Source of the DNA: Enterococcus sp. 9D6_DIV0238
GTDB lineage: Bacteria; Bacillota; Bacilli; Lactobacillales; Enterococcaceae
NCBI RefSeq assembly: GCF_002174455.2
Contig: NZ_CP147246.1
Span: 1,639,501-1,703,500, forward strand
DNA length: 64,000 nt
Reading direction: 5' to 3'
Part shown: piece by piece, positions 7,605-17,374 of the stretch
Numbering within the stretch: the first letter of the stretch is position 1
Layout: each line of letters starts with the position of its first letter
Program-made: the position numbers and the translations under genes
The notes under the pieces: generated by a model
Told to the model about the DNA's origin: nothing
Databases searched by the model: none
The model's input: the letters and a program-made list of their open reading frames with translations, nothing else

Positions 7605-9566
7605 ATGGATTACAAAAAAGTAGCAGAGGAAATCAAGCAAGCACTCGGCGAAGACAACATTCAAGCTGCAGCGCATTGTGCGACACGACTAAGGTTAGTT
7701 TTAAAAGATTCCAGTAAGGTGGATCAAAAAGCTTTAGACAATAATGATGCTGTTAAAGGAACATTTGAAGCTAATGACCAGTTTCAAATCATTATTGGGG
7801 CTGGTGACGTCAACAACGTCTATGATGAACTGATAAAAATAACGAATGTCAAAGAAGCAACAACCGCTGATTTAAAAGAAGTTGCGGTAAACGGTAAGAA
7901 GAACAATCCAATTATGGCCTTTATTAAAGTATTATCTGATATTTTTGTTCCGATTGTTCCAGCTTTAGTCGCTGGTGGTTTATTGATGGCGTTGAACAAT
8001 GTGTTAACTGCACAACATTTATTTGGCCCACAATCCGTTGTAGAAATGTTCCCTAATATAACGGATGTTGCAAGTATCATTAATTTATTAGCTTCTGCAC
8101 CCTTTGCTTTCTTACCTATCTTAGTTGGATTTTCTGCAACCAAACGCTTTGGCGGTAATCCCTATCTAGGTGCGGCCATTGGAATGGCGATGGTTATGCC
8201 TGATTTAGTCAATGGTTATGGTGTTGCTAATGCGATTGCTGAAGGTAGTATGAATTATTGGCATATTTTTGGGATGAACGTTGCCCAAGCAGGTTATCAA
8301 GGTTCTGTATTGCCAGTATTAGTGGTTTCTTGGCTTTTAGCAACTTTAGAAAAATTCTTCCACAAACGCATTCCAAATGCATTTGATTTTACTTTCACCC
8401 CAATGCTAGCCATTATTATTACTGGATTTTTAACCTTTATCGTTGTGGGCCCTGTTATGAGAATCGTTTCAGATGGTTTAACTGACGGACTTGTTTGGTT
8501 GTATAATACAACAGGAGCAATTGGCTTAGGTGTATTCGGACTTTTTTATTCACCAATTGTTATTACAGGACTACATCAAAGTTTTCCAGCAATCGAGACC
8601 ACCTTGTTAGCGGATGTTGCACGTACTGGCGGTTCCTTCATTTTCCCAGTTGCATCTATGGCAAATGTTGGTCAAGGTGCAGCAACACTTGCCATTATGT
8701 TATTAACTAAAAATAAAAAACAAAAAAGTTTAGCGACCTCAGCAAGTATTTCAGCGATGCTAGGAATTACGGAACCAGCAATTTTTGGGGTCAATTTAAA
8801 ACTTAAATTTCCATTTATCTGCGGTATGATTGCTTCAGCAGTTGCTTGTGTATTTATTGGTGCATTTCATGTTTTATCAGTGGCAATGGGACCTGCTAGT
8901 GTGATCGGATTTATTTCAATCGCACCAAAATCAATTCCTTATTTCATGATTGGAATCGTCATCAGTATTTTAGTTGGTTTTGTTACGACATATGCTTATG
9001 GTAAACGTCATATGTCTGTATTTGCAGATGATGATACTAGTGCAGGTGAAGTTGCGGTTGAAATCAATGAAGATCCTGAAACGGAAATCATCGCTGTTCA
9101 AGATGAACTCTTAGCTGCACCTGTCAAAGGTACACCTATTTCTTTAAAAGAAGTCAACGACCCTGTCTTTGCTCAAGAAATGATGGGAAAAGGCATTGCA
9201 GTAATTCCAGAAAAAGGGATTATTTACGCACCAGCTGATGGGGAATTAACGGTCGTATACGATTCAAAACATGCTTATGGGTTAAAAACAACTCATGGTG
9301 CAGAAGTACTGATCCATATTGGAATCGATACGGTAAAATTAAATGGAGAATTCTTTGAAACGACTAAAAAATATGGAGACTTAGTGAAAAAAGGGGATGT
9401 CTTAGGAACAGTCGATTTAGACGCTGTTAAACAAGCGGGCTTTGACCCAACAGTGATGATGATCGTGACCAATACGAACGACTATGAAGCCGTTGAAGTA
9501 ATTGACACATTAAGTGCCGATGGAAACCAAGATCTACTAGCATTGAGTGTGCGCTATGAAAACTAA
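7605..9566 (+). CDS. scrA: PTS sucrose transporter, EIIBCA fusion
   Basis: Imports sucrose and phosphorylates it at glucose C6. The 653 residues hold, in order, an EIIB domain with the phosphocysteine in [10 protein letters not shown] (about residue 24), a membrane EIIC domain (about 110-450, starting [22 protein letters not shown] and including [11 protein letters not shown]), and an EIIA domain of glucose type (about 500-640) with the phospho-histidine region [14 protein letters not shown]. Divergent from scrB and overlapping the downstream GH13 gene. AGGAGG lies before the ATG. Trehalose or other beta-glucoside-branch specificity is possible from sequence alone; the adjoining ScrB/ScrK/ScrR make sucrose the best call. 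Confidence 0.93.
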   Translation: MDYKKVAEEIKQALGEDNIQAAAHCATRLRLVLKDSSKVDQKALDNNDAVKGTFEANDQFQIIIGAGDVNNVYDELIKITNVKEATTADLKEVAVNGKKNNPIMAFIKVLSDIFVPIVPALVAGGLLMALNNVLTAQHLFGPQSVVEMFPNITDVASIINLLASAPFAFLPILVGFSATKRFGGNPYLGAAIGMAMVMPDLVNGYGVANAIAEGSMNYWHIFGMNVAQAGYQGSVLPVLVVSWLLATLEKFFHKRIPNAFDFTFTPMLAIIITGFLTFIVVGPVMRIVSDGLTDGLVWLYNTTGAIGLGVFGLFYSPIVITGLHQSFPAIETTLLADVARTGGSFIFPVASMANVGQGAATLAIMLLTKNKKQKSLATSASISAMLGITEPAIFGVNLKLKFPFICGMIASAVACVFIGAFHVLSVAMGPASVIGFISIAPKSIPYFMIGIVISILVGFVTTYAYGKRHMSVFADDDTSAGEVAVEINEDPETEIIAVQDELLAAPVKGTPISLKEVNDPVFAQEMMGKGIAVIPEKGIIYAPADGELTVVYDSKHAYGLKTTHGAEVLIHIGIDTVKLNGEFFETTKKYGDLVKKGDVLGTVDLDAVKQAGFDPTVMMIVTNTNDYEAVEVIDTLSADGNQDLLALSVRYEN

Positions 9567-11169
9567 TTGGTGGAAAAAAGCAACGATCTATCAAGTCTAT
9601 CCACGTAGTTTTCAAGATACGAACGCAGATGGTATTGGGGATCTTCCTGGAATTATTCAACGGTTAGATTATCTTGCTTTTCTAGGAATAGAAGCAATCT
9701 GGTTAAGTCCTGTATATCAATCGCCTAATGAAGATAATGGCTATGATATCAGTGATTATCAAGCGATCGATCCAGATTATGGAACAATGAAGGATATGGA
9801 CACACTAATTGAAGAAGCGAAAAAGAGGAATATCAAGATCATCATGGACTTAGTCGTCAATCATACTTCCTCTGAACATCCGTGGTTTCAATCCGCGCTT
9901 CACGATCCAAAGAGCGAGTTTCATGATTTTTATATTTGGAGAAAGGGCGTTGGCGGAAGACCCCCGAACACTCTGCAGTCAAACTTCGGCGGTTCCGCTT
10001 GGACATTGGTTCCAGAACTTGGAGAATATTATCTTCACTTACACGCCAAAGAGCAACCTGACCTAAATTGGGATAATAAAACGATGCGCAACGAAATCTA
10101 TCGTATGATGAATTACTGGATCGAAAAAGGAGTAGGCGGATTTCGTCTAGATGTTATTGATTTAATTGGAAAAGAACCCGACCAATTCATTACTAAAAAT
10201 GGACCAAAACTCCATGAACTATTACAGGAAATGAATCAAAACACCTTTGGAGAATACGACTTGGTCACAGTAGGCGAGACATGGGGGGCAACACCCGAAA
10301 TTGCTCAGCTTTATTCAGACAAGGACAGAGAGGAATTATCGATGGTTTTCCAATTTGAGCATATCAATTTGGATAAGCAACCAGGCAAACGAAAATGGGA
10401 TCTAAAAAAACTTGATCCAAAAGAACTGCACCAGGTTTTTTCTAAATGGCAAACTGAATTGACTGGTAAAGGCTGGAACTCCCTATTTTGGAATAATCAC
10501 GATTTGCCACGAATCATTTCTCGTTGGGGCAATGATCAAGAGTACAGGGTGCTTAGTGGTAAAATGTTGGCTATCTATCTTTATTTTCTTCAAGGAACAC
10601 CTTATATTTACCAAGGGGAAGAAATCGGGATGATCAATCATCCAATTACATCCATCAGTGAAGTTGATGATATTGAAAGTCGTAGAATGTATGATGAACG
10701 CATCACTTTAGGCTATACAGAAGAGGAAATCATTACCTCTATCAATGCCAAAGGACGTGATAACGCACGCCATCCGATGCAGTGGGATAATTCTAAACAA
10801 GGAGGCTTTACAACTGGTATTCCTTGGTTACCTGCAGGAGATTCAAGTAAAATCAATGTAGCAGCTGCTTTAGATGATCCAAACTCTCTATTTTATACGT
10901 ACAAAAAATTGATTCAGCTCCGAAAAGAAGTACCAGTGATTACAGAAGGAACATTTGAGAGTATTCAAACAGAAGATGCAGCAGTTTTAGCTTATATCCG
11001 TAAGTATGAAGGAGAAGAAATAGTAGTTGTTGTCAATTTTTCCGATAAGCCGGCTCACTTCTTATTGAATGGAACACAACAAATCAAAGAAATCCTGATT
11101 CATAATTATGAAAAAGAAATTAGTCAACCCCTTCTCCCTTATGAAGCCTATGCTGTTTTGCTAAATTAA
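9556..11169 (+). CDS. GH13 alpha-glucosidase (oligo-1,6-glucosidase / DexB type)
   Basis: Cytoplasmic glucosidase of the GH13_31 type, which cleaves alpha-1,6 (and often other) glucosidic bonds in small oligosaccharides. The 537 residues carry [19 protein letters not shown] at the N-terminus, [14 protein letters not shown] near 100, the nucleophile in [12 protein letters not shown] near 200, the acid/base in VTVGETWG near 250 and NNHDLPR near 325. I chose the ATG at 9556, which overlaps the scrA stop (translational coupling), over a GTG three codons upstream. Coupling to a sucrose PTS suggests a role on sucrose isomers or isomalto-oligosaccharides. Trehalose-6-phosphate hydrolase is a less likely alternative. 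Confidence 0.87.
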   Translation: MKTNWWKKATIYQVYPRSFQDTNADGIGDLPGIIQRLDYLAFLGIEAIWLSPVYQSPNEDNGYDISDYQAIDPDYGTMKDMDTLIEEAKKRNIKIIMDLVVNHTSSEHPWFQSALHDPKSEFHDFYIWRKGVGGRPPNTLQSNFGGSAWTLVPELGEYYLHLHAKEQPDLNWDNKTMRNEIYRMMNYWIEKGVGGFRLDVIDLIGKEPDQFITKNGPKLHELLQEMNQNTFGEYDLVTVGETWGATPEIAQLYSDKDREELSMVFQFEHINLDKQPGKRKWDLKKLDPKELHQVFSKWQTELTGKGWNSLFWNNHDLPRIISRWGNDQEYRVLSGKMLAIYLYFLQGTPYIYQGEEIGMINHPITSISEVDDIESRRMYDERITLGYTEEEIITSINAKGRDNARHPMQWDNSKQGGFTTGIPWLPAGDSSKINVAAALDDPNSLFYTYKKLIQLRKEVPVITEGTFESIQTEDAAVLAYIRKYEGEEIVVVVNFSDKPAHFLLNGTQQIKEILIHNYEKEISQPLLPYEAYAVLLN

Positions 11170-11170
11170 C

Positions 11171-11212
11171 AAAAAGATCCCCTACGGCGATTCGCTGTAA
11201 GGGATCTTTTTA
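11171..11212. terminator. Bidirectional terminator between GH13 and alpha-galactosidase genes
   Basis: AAAAAGATCCC-TACGGCGATTCGCTGTA-GGGATCTTTTT: a stem flanked by A and T runs between two convergent genes. Confidence 0.9.
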
Positions 11213-11221
11213 ATGTAGCAT

Positions 11222-13396
11222 TTACCTAATAACAGTCCAATGAATATAGAAACAATTGAAATCCCCTTTGATCCTCGGTATAAGAATGCCGGCGTGATTT
11301 AATTCACTACCACTGTATATTTCCTCTGTGTTCATGTCCTTATAAAGAGCTGATTCCTCAAGATATTTTGTTTTTAAATACTGAACCGTTTGTGCTGGTT
11401 GTGCTAGTCCATTGGAATAGACAAGAAGCGCTTCTGTTTCATTTTTAAATAGCCAAGCAGTAGAATAAGACGCATCAAGTTCTTTTAAACGATAGAATTG
11501 ACCAAACTGTAACAGTTTACGATGCTTTTTATAAAATATAATTTGCTCTTTTATCATTTCGAGTTCTTGTGGCGATTGTTTCTCGATTGCTATTTCATAG
11601 CCAAAGTTTCCACTCATCGCAATTAAAAAGCGACTTTCTAAGGGAGTATTTCGACCTACTTGATGATTAGGACTATCTGAAACATGAGCGCCCATCATAA
11701 TTGGCGGATACAGATAGCTATAGCCATATTGGATTTTCGAGCGACATAACGCATCTGTGTTATCACTTGCCCAAGTTTGAGGCATATAAGCAATCATTCC
11801 TGGATCAAATCGTCCGCCACCACTAGAGCAATTTTCAAAAAGGACCTGGGGAAATCGTTCTGTTACTTCAGATAGAATACGATATAGTCCTAAGACATAA
11901 CGATGGCTAACTTCTTTTTGCTGATCATTGGGTAAAAGAAAACTGCCCACTTCCGTTAAATGTCGATTCATATCCCATTTTATATAATCGATTTTATTTG
12001 ATGACAGATACGCTATCAGCATTTGAATGAGGTGGTCTTGAACTTCTGGCAAACTTAAATTTAAGACTAGCTGTTGTCTCCCTTGTGTTTGAGGGTAATT
12101 TGGAACCTGTAAACTCCATTCTGGATGTCTTTCAAACAAACGACTTTTTACAGAAATCATTTCTGGCTCAAACCATAAACCAAATTTCATCTTTTGTTGG
12201 TGAATAACATCTGCTAGATGCTCGATCCCATTTGGAAGTTTTGCGTTGTTCACATACCAATCGCCTAAAGAAGTTGTATCATCTGTCCGTTGGCCAAACC
12301 ATCCGTCATCTAAAACAAATAATTCAATCCCTAATGTACTCGCTAATTGAGCTTGGCGAATCAAGTCCTCTTCAGTAAAATCAAAATAATTGCCTTCCCA
12401 AGAATTAAGTAAAATGGGACGCTCCTCCTGTTGCCATTGCTTAGGAATTAGATAGGTTTGGTATAACGTATGAAACGTCTGAGAAAGTTGATTAAATCCT
12501 TTCCTACTAAAATTCAACACAACTTCTGGCGTTTGAAAAGTTGTTCCAGGTGACAATTTCCATTCAAACGTCTCTGGATTGATTCCGATTTGAATCCGTG
12601 TGCTTCCATACTGCTCTACTTCAGCTTGAGCAACAAAATTTCCACTATAAATAAAATGAAAACCATAAACATCCCCTTGATCTTCATTTGTATACCGATC
12701 AGCAAGCCCTAAGAACGGATGATGCTGCGGACTGCTCGTTCCTCTGGTCGATGCGATTTTTTGTATACCAGGATGGAGAGCTTGGCGATGGATTGTTGCT
12801 TCATTTGTATGGGCCCCGTTAAATGTTAGTAAGTCAAAGTCGCAACGGGGAAAATCTAAGAGCATCGAACCAGCATTTTCTATATAGACTATCTGTGTTC
12901 CATTGTTTGTATATGATACGCTACGTGTAATGACAGGAAGATCTTCATATATCGTATAATACAACACCATTTCAAGTGACTGGATAGAATCTACAAGATA
13001 AATTGCTAAGGTTTGTCCTTGGTCTCCCCTTAGTGAAGGGAGACCTTCTAAAGGTCGCTTGCCTTCTGAAATTTCAAAATGATCATACGCAAAATTAGTA
13101 ATACAATGTCCATCTATATTCCGAAACTGATAATTACTCACTCGATAATCTAAGCTACCTTGCGTGCTCGTTTCAAGTGGTAGCGTGTTTAGCGAAAAAG
13201 TACGTTCTTCACTGATTGGATTCGTAGCAAAACCGCGATCGATCATTTGCAGCTGATTGACTTGATGATACTCTGCCAAACGAGGACCAAAATATCTATG
13301 GGTAAGATATTGTTTTTTTTCGATACCAATGATATAACTGATTTCATTATTGCTTAGGTGAAAAAAATTCTGTGATGCATCAAAATAGATTGACAT
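11222..13396 (-). CDS. aga: GH36 alpha-galactosidase
   Basis: Hydrolyses terminal alpha-galactose from melibiose, raffinose and related sugars; without a signal peptide it should act in the cytoplasm. The 724 residues contain the GH36 signatures LFVLDDGWFG near 355, the nucleophile in YIKWDMNRHLTE near 475 and the acid/base in WASDNTDALCR near 540, with FENCSSGGGRFDPGM between. I place the start at the second ATG (13396), nine bases after GAGGG; the first ATG (13405) touches that site. It is divergent from an AraC regulator and convergent with the glucosidase. No galactoside transporter or Leloir gene is nearby, so substrate entry must come from elsewhere. Confidence 0.93.
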   Translation of the reverse strand: MSIYFDASQNFFHLSNNEISYIIGIEKKQYLTHRYFGPRLAEYHQVNQLQMIDRGFATNPISEERTFSLNTLPLETSTQGSLDYRVSNYQFRNIDGHCITNFAYDHFEISEGKRPLEGLPSLRGDQGQTLAIYLVDSIQSLEMVLYYTIYEDLPVITRSVSYTNNGTQIVYIENAGSMLLDFPRCDFDLLTFNGAHTNEATIHRQALHPGIQKIASTRGTSSPQHHPFLGLADRYTNEDQGDVYGFHFIYSGNFVAQAEVEQYGSTRIQIGINPETFEWKLSPGTTFQTPEVVLNFSRKGFNQLSQTFHTLYQTYLIPKQWQQEERPILLNSWEGNYFDFTEEDLIRQAQLASTLGIELFVLDDGWFGQRTDDTTSLGDWYVNNAKLPNGIEHLADVIHQQKMKFGLWFEPEMISVKSRLFERHPEWSLQVPNYPQTQGRQQLVLNLSLPEVQDHLIQMLIAYLSSNKIDYIKWDMNRHLTEVGSFLLPNDQQKEVSHRYVLGLYRILSEVTERFPQVLFENCSSGGGRFDPGMIAYMPQTWASDNTDALCRSKIQYGYSYLYPPIMMGAHVSDSPNHQVGRNTPLESRFLIAMSGNFGYEIAIEKQSPQELEMIKEQIIFYKKHRKLLQFGQFYRLKELDASYSTAWLFKNETEALLVYSNGLAQPAQTVQYLKTKYLEESALYKDMNTEEIYSGSELNHAGILIPRIKGDFNCFYIHWTVIR

Positions 13397-13484
13397 TTTT
13401 ATCATCCCTCTTCTTTTATTATATTCATGATATCGAGTATAATCAGAAGTAACAAGAAGAAATTATTTCACGGAGGGTAATAAA

Positions 13485-14276
13485 TTGCAGAATTTTGTAC
13501 GTCAATTTCATTACATCGATGACCGACATTTACCACTCATCCGAGGTATTGGTGTCGGACAAGGAAGTATTCATTATGATTGGGATGCACGTAATCGAAA
13601 AGAACAACTAATTGTTTTGCAAGTAACATTAAAGGGACAAGGATTTATACAAATAGGAGACAAAACTGTTAGCTTAACACAAAATAAGGGTTTTTTTGCT
13701 AAAATACCTGGAAATTATCGTTATTTCGGTGAAGATTGGCACTTTCTATTTGTAGAGTTTTCAGGAAGTATGATCCAATGGTTAGATACATCGGTTACCG
13801 TTTTTAAATTATCTGAAGCATTCATTGAACTGCTGCAAAGATTTATTCTTGATCTGAAAACCCAGGAATTAACGGTTACGCAAAATGCTAAAGCTGCATT
13901 TGCTCTTTTTTTAGATATTAAGGACGAGGTGCAAAAAGAAACCCAACAAAAAGCAGATATCATCAAGACTGTAAAAGAATATATTGATGAACACTATTTC
14001 GATGATATTAGTCTAGAGTTTTTATCTGAAAAATACAAACTCTCAAAATACAAATTGATTCGGCAATTCGAAGTAGCTTATAACTCGCCACCGATACACT
14101 ATTTAAAAAAAGTGCGCATCCTTCATTCATTATCGCTATTATGGGAGGATAACGCAGTGGATGTTGTCGCAAAAAAGGTTGGTTTTTCTACAGGAAATTA
14201 TTTTAGTAAAGTATTTAAAAAGGAGATGGGAATTTCGCCCAGTGAGTATAAAAATAGAAAATCACACTACTATTAA
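13485..14276 (+). CDS. AraC-family transcription regulator (likely activator of the alpha-galactosidase gene)
   Basis: A 263-residue regulator: N-terminal cupin-like sugar-sensing domain (about 20-110) and two C-terminal helix-turn-helix motifs, the second ending in the family signature VGFSTGNYFSKVFKKEMGIS near 240. The start is TTG at 13485, with CGGAGGG eight bases ahead. The 88-base spacer to the divergent alpha-galactosidase contains TATAAT near 13436. RafR/MsmR-like regulators in lactic acid bacteria have this position and architecture, so activation by an alpha-galactoside is the inference; a repressor role is not excluded. Confidence 0.85.
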   Translation: MQNFVRQFHYIDDRHLPLIRGIGVGQGSIHYDWDARNRKEQLIVLQVTLKGQGFIQIGDKTVSLTQNKGFFAKIPGNYRYFGEDWHFLFVEFSGSMIQWLDTSVTVFKLSEAFIELLQRFILDLKTQELTVTQNAKAAFALFLDIKDEVQKETQQKADIIKTVKEYIDEHYFDDISLEFLSEKYKLSKYKLIRQFEVAYNSPPIHYLKKVRILHSLSLLWEDNAVDVVAKKVGFSTGNYFSKVFKKEMGISPSEYKNRKSHYY

Positions 14277-14317
14277 CAACTAATTCGTTTTTAATGATAT
14301 CAACCCTACACTTTTAC

Positions 14318-14359
14318 AAAAAGGAATCGTACCCGATAAGATCAGATACGATTCCTTTT
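14318..14359. terminator. rlmH terminator hairpin (copy homologous to 2199-2243)
   Basis: AAAAAGGAATCGTA ... TACGATTCCTTTT forms a long stem with A and T tracts, serving rlmH from the right and araC from the left. It belongs to the duplicated block that also includes the rlmH 3' end. Confidence 0.85.
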
Positions 14360-14376
14360 ATTGTGATTTTCTATCC

Positions 14377-14394
14377 CTACTTATGGTACGGTTC
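14377..14394 (-). repeat. rlmH 3'-end att-like 18-mer, right copy
   Basis: GAACCGTACCATAAGTAG encodes EPYHK-stop of rlmH; 15 of 18 bases match the left copy at 2276-2259. In staphylococci the equivalent last codons of rlmH (orfX) are the SCC integration site. Confidence 0.65.
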
Positions 14395-14865
14395 CCCCCG
14401 CATAATCCGGAACCCGCGATAAATCTGCTCCACCAATACCAACCGCATCAGCTGATGTGGATAAGTCAGCTTACCAAATGACATCTGCTTTTGGCTTCTC
14501 TTCATCACCTCATCACTCAGCCCAAGTGATCCGCCGATCACAAAGGCTAATTGACTTTTTCCATCGATCCCCAACTGTTCAATTTCTTTTGAAAAGTCCT
14601 CACTGCTATACTGCTTGCCATTGATCGCTAAAACAAATACATGATCCTGATCAGAAATTTTCGCCAAGATCCGTTCGCCTTCTTTGCCTTTGACTTGTAG
14701 CATTTCTACTTCACTTAGATTCTCTGGTGCTTTCTCGTCTGCGACTTCGATGATTTCAACCTTCGCATAGCTTTGCAGTCGTTTTAAGTATTCATTGATT
14801 CCTTGAACCAGATATTTCTCTTTTAGCTTTCCTACGGTAATGATTTTTATTTTCAACAGATTCAC
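14377..14865 (-). CDS. rlmH: 23S rRNA (pseudouridine1915-N3)-methyltransferase RlmH
   Basis: Methylates pseudouridine 1915 in helix 69 of 23S rRNA in the assembled ribosome. The 162-residue SPOUT enzyme shows [14 protein letters not shown] at the N-terminus, the SAM-binding knot [15 protein letters not shown] near residue 108 and the invariant C-terminus [17 protein letters not shown]...EPYHK. Start is GTG at 14865 with AGGA upstream; TTG at 14856 would give the usual MKIKI start but lies far from the RBS. Its 3' end is duplicated 12.1 kb away, framing the sugar cassette. Confidence 0.96.
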   Translation of the reverse strand: MNLLKIKIITVGKLKEKYLVQGINEYLKRLQSYAKVEIIEVADEKAPENLSEVEMLQVKGKEGERILAKISDQDHVFVLAINGKQYSSEDFSKEIEQLGIDGKSQLAFVIGGSLGLSDEVMKRSQKQMSFGKLTYPHQLMRLVLVEQIYRGFRIMRGEPYHK

Positions 14866-15220
14866 GTCTCTTCCTATGTTTGATTCTTTCAGTTGTTAAC
14901 AATTTTATCATGAATGATTTTACTCTTCCACATACTTTCCCACAAAGTTATGCACATATGCACAGACTTATCCACAGATCTAAGGTCATTTATCCTTTAT
15001 TTCATGGTATTTTTAGATACAAACACATATTCCCGTTTACTTTTCCACATTATCCACATTTTGTGGATAACTTTTGCACTGGATTTTTCCTCACTTTTTT
15101 AATAGTTTTTCACAAATTCATGTGTATAAGTGTGGCACCGCAAACTTTTTTTCATTGTTTATATCTGTTTTTCTCCCTAACTTGTTCATAAAAAATTCAA
15201 AGCTGTTCGGTAGACTAAAG
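14866..15220. promoter_or_regulatory. DnaA-box cluster in the rlmH-htrA spacer
   Basis: Perfect TTATNCACA boxes occur at 14948 (TTATGCACA, +), 14968 (+), 15050 (+), 15062-15070 (-) and 15121-15129 (-), with close matches at 14936 (TTTCCCACA) and 15041 (TTTTCCACA). The spacer is about 415 bases and otherwise non-coding. dnaA and dnaN are not in the window, so this is not a standard oriC. It may titrate DnaA or let DnaA regulate rlmH/htrA. In streptococci rlmH and htrA sit next to parB-dnaA, so a relic of that arrangement is also possible. Confidence 0.75.
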
Positions 15221-15249
15221 TTGTCTTGAAAGACTATACTAAATATAAT
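15221..15249 (+). promoter_or_regulatory. htrA promoter
   Basis: TTGTCT (15221-15226), 17 bases, TATAAT (15244-15249), about 32 bases ahead of the htrA start. Confidence 0.7.
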
Positions 15250-15281
15250 AAATAATGATAGATAATTAGGAGGTTGCTTAT

Positions 15282-16577
15282 ATGCAAAGAAAAGATGTTA
15301 CACCTGATTCAGATAAAAAACAAAATGGCGTATTCAAAAAATTTGGGATTGGTTTAGTCGGAGGATTACTTGGTGGTGCTTTGGCTTTTGGTGGAGCTTA
15401 CGCAATTACAGGACAAAATAATTCTTCGAATAGTAATTCAACAACCAATACCTCTGTAAAAGATACAAAAGGAGACACTAAAGTTACTAATGTCAGCTTG
15501 GATGTCAACAGTGATGTCACTAAGGCCGTAGAAAAGGTCCAAAACTCTGTTGTCTCAGTGATCAACTTACAGAGTACTAGTCAAAATTCTGACTTTGGCA
15601 GCCTGTTTGGTGGTCAAAATGGGAATGAAGCAAACGGTGATGAATCAAATGGCAGTGACCTTGAAGCAGCTAGCGAAGGGAGCGGCGTCATCTATAAAAA
15701 AGATGGCAAAACAGCATATGTCGTTACAAATAATCACGTAGTAGACCAAGCAAAAGGGCTTGAAGTTGTCATGCATGACGGGACAAAAGTACAAGGTGAA
15801 TTAGTCGGTACAGATTCATATACTGACCTTGCAGTGATCAAGATTTCTTCTGATAAAGTTGATTCAATTGCAGAATTCGGAAATTCAGATAAATTAAAAA
15901 TCGGTGAACCAGCCTTAGCGATCGGTTCTCCATTAGGTTCTGCTTATGCTAACTCTGTAACACAAGGGATCATCTCTTCTGTTAACAGAAATATCCAAAA
16001 TGAAAACAATGGACAAGCAATTAACATCAATGCGATCCAAACAGATGCAGCGATCAATCCAGGAAATTCCGGCGGTCCTTTAGTCAACATCGAAGGTCAA
16101 GTTATCGGAATCAACTCTGTTAAGATCGTTCAATCTGAAAGCCAAGTAAGTGTTGAAGGTATGGGCTTTGCGATTCCTAGTAACGACGTAGTCAATATCA
16201 TCAATCAACTAGAAAAAGATGGCAAAGTGACTCGCCCAGCATTAGGGATCTCAATGGAAGAATTGACGAATGTCTCAACTCAGCAAAGAAAAGAAATTTT
16301 GAACTTGCCTGACGATGTTCAAACAGGTGTCCTTGTCCGTACTGTCCAAACTGCTACTCCAGCAGATAAAGCTGGGCTTGAACGATACGATGTTATCACA
16401 AAAATCGATGATGAAGATATCAGCTCAGTGACTGAATTACAAAGTGCACTGTACAAGAAAAAAGTCGGAGATAAAATGAAAGTTACATTCTACCGCGATG
16501 GGAAAGAACAAAGTGTCGATGTAGAATTGACGATCGATCAATCTGCTTTAAAAACAAACGCTCAAACAAATGAATAG
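15282..16577 (+). CDS. htrA: HtrA/DegP-type membrane serine protease
   Basis: Surface quality-control protease that degrades misfolded exported proteins. The 431 residues comprise a short cytoplasmic tail, one membrane helix (about 20-45: GIGLVGGLLGGALAFGGAYA), an Asn/Ser-rich linker, a trypsin-like domain with the catalytic triad in TNNHVVD (His), SYTDLAVIK (Asp) and NPGNSGGPL (Ser), and one C-terminal PDZ domain (about 325-415). It is normal in size for the single-TM HtrA of lactic acid bacteria. GGAGG lies before the ATG, and a strong bidirectional terminator follows. The upstream spacer carries the DnaA-box cluster. Confidence 0.96.
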   Translation: MQRKDVTPDSDKKQNGVFKKFGIGLVGGLLGGALAFGGAYAITGQNNSSNSNSTTNTSVKDTKGDTKVTNVSLDVNSDVTKAVEKVQNSVVSVINLQSTSQNSDFGSLFGGQNGNEANGDESNGSDLEAASEGSGVIYKKDGKTAYVVTNNHVVDQAKGLEVVMHDGTKVQGELVGTDSYTDLAVIKISSDKVDSIAEFGNSDKLKIGEPALAIGSPLGSAYANSVTQGIISSVNRNIQNENNGQAININAIQTDAAINPGNSGGPLVNIEGQVIGINSVKIVQSESQVSVEGMGFAIPSNDVVNIINQLEKDGKVTRPALGISMEELTNVSTQQRKEILNLPDDVQTGVLVRTVQTATPADKAGLERYDVITKIDDEDISSVTELQSALYKKKVGDKMKVTFYRDGKEQSVDVELTIDQSALKTNAQTNE

Positions 16578-16580
16578 CAT

Positions 16581-16623
16581 AAAAATAGCGGGACATCATT
16601 TTTGATGATGTTCCGCTATTTTT
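16581..16623. terminator. Bidirectional terminator between htrA and ytpR
   Basis: AAAAATAGCGGGACATCA ... TGATGTTCCGCTATTTTTTT, a long stem with flanking A and T runs between convergent genes. Confidence 0.92.
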
Positions 16624-17235
16624 TTATTTTCCTACAGTAAATTTTTCGCCAACTACTGCATCAAACGGTAATTCTAAGATTCCTTTTTTAGCTGGTGCAT
16701 CCGGCAAACGAAGTTCACTTGCTGAACAGATCATACCAAAGCTTTCCACACCACGTAATACGCCTGGCCAAATCATCAAACCATCCGGCATCATTGCACC
16801 AGGTTTAGCAACAACGACTTTTTGACCGGCTTTGATATTTGATGCTCCACAAACGATTTGAAGAACTTCTCCATTATCTACTTCTGTTTGTGTGATCGAT
16901 AAATGATCTGAGTCAGGATGTTTCTTGCATGATTTGACAAAACCAACAACGATTTTTGGTTCATGATCTACAGCTAGCGTTTCTGAAAAACCAGCCGCTG
17001 TCAGCTCTTGATTTAGCTTAGCCAATTGCTCATCAGTCAATTCAACTTGACCTGAGCCATCGATCGTCCCCAAAATCGTTGATGCTTCGAAAATATTCCA
17101 CGCAACAACTTGCCCATCGGCGCTAACACGAGCAATATTTCCTTTACGTTCAACGTGATTTTCTTGTCCTTTATCATCCGCTGCGATAACGAACAATACG
17201 TCACCAACATGTTCTTTATTATATGCAAAAATCAT
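16624..17235 (-). CDS. ytpR: YtpR-family tRNA-binding-domain protein
   Basis: A 203-residue protein with an N-terminal DUF4479 part and a C-terminal tRNA-binding OB fold of the kind found at the N-terminus of bacterial PheT and in EMAPII (VGFVKSCKKHPDSDHLSITQ near residue 97, IVCGASNIKAGQKVVVAKPGA near 130, FGMICSASELRL near 165). Its role is undefined; RNA binding is expected. It is full length. The start has an AGGAGG box, and 19 bases upstream of the ATG begins a tandem pair of long-hairpin repeats, which therefore lie in its 5' leader. ytpP and pepA lie nearby, as in Bacillus. Confidence 0.9.
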   Translation of the reverse strand: MIFAYNKEHVGDVLFVIAADDKGQENHVERKGNIARVSADGQVVAWNIFEASTILGTIDGSGQVELTDEQLAKLNQELTAAGFSETLAVDHEPKIVVGFVKSCKKHPDSDHLSITQTEVDNGEVLQIVCGASNIKAGQKVVVAKPGAMMPDGLMIWPGVLRGVESFGMICSASELRLPDAPAKKGILELPFDAVVGEKFTVGK

Positions 17236-17253
17236 TTTTTTCCTCCTAATTTT

Positions 17254-17370
17254 AAAAGCTGATCAGACTGGTCAGCCTTATCTTGAAAATAGGAAAATAT
17301 GAATGAGTTGCTTTTTGACTCAATACTATTTTATCTTTTTCACGAAAGGCTAGTCTGTATAGCTAGATAG
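17254..17370. repeat. Long-hairpin repeat, copy A1 (ytpR leader)
   Basis: About 117 bases, from AAAAGCTGATCAGACT to AGTCTGTATAGCTAGATAG. Outer arms CAGACT/AGTCTG, middle arms GCCTT/AAGGC and inner arms TGAGT/ACTCA pair around a loop TGCTTTTTG. Same architecture as the copies at 28.8 and 33.0 kb but with different, co-varying stem bases. Confidence 0.75.
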
Positions 17371-17374
17371 TTTT

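Noticed and set aside
14914..15191. Plus-strand ORFs of 62-103 codons in the rlmH-htrA spacer
   Set aside because: No ribosome sites, low-complexity composition, and they coincide with the DnaA boxes.
14866..15281. DnaA-box spacer as the chromosomal origin oriC
   Set aside because: No dnaA, dnaN, parB or rpmH and no obvious DNA-unwinding element next to the boxes; only a DnaA-binding cluster can be claimed.
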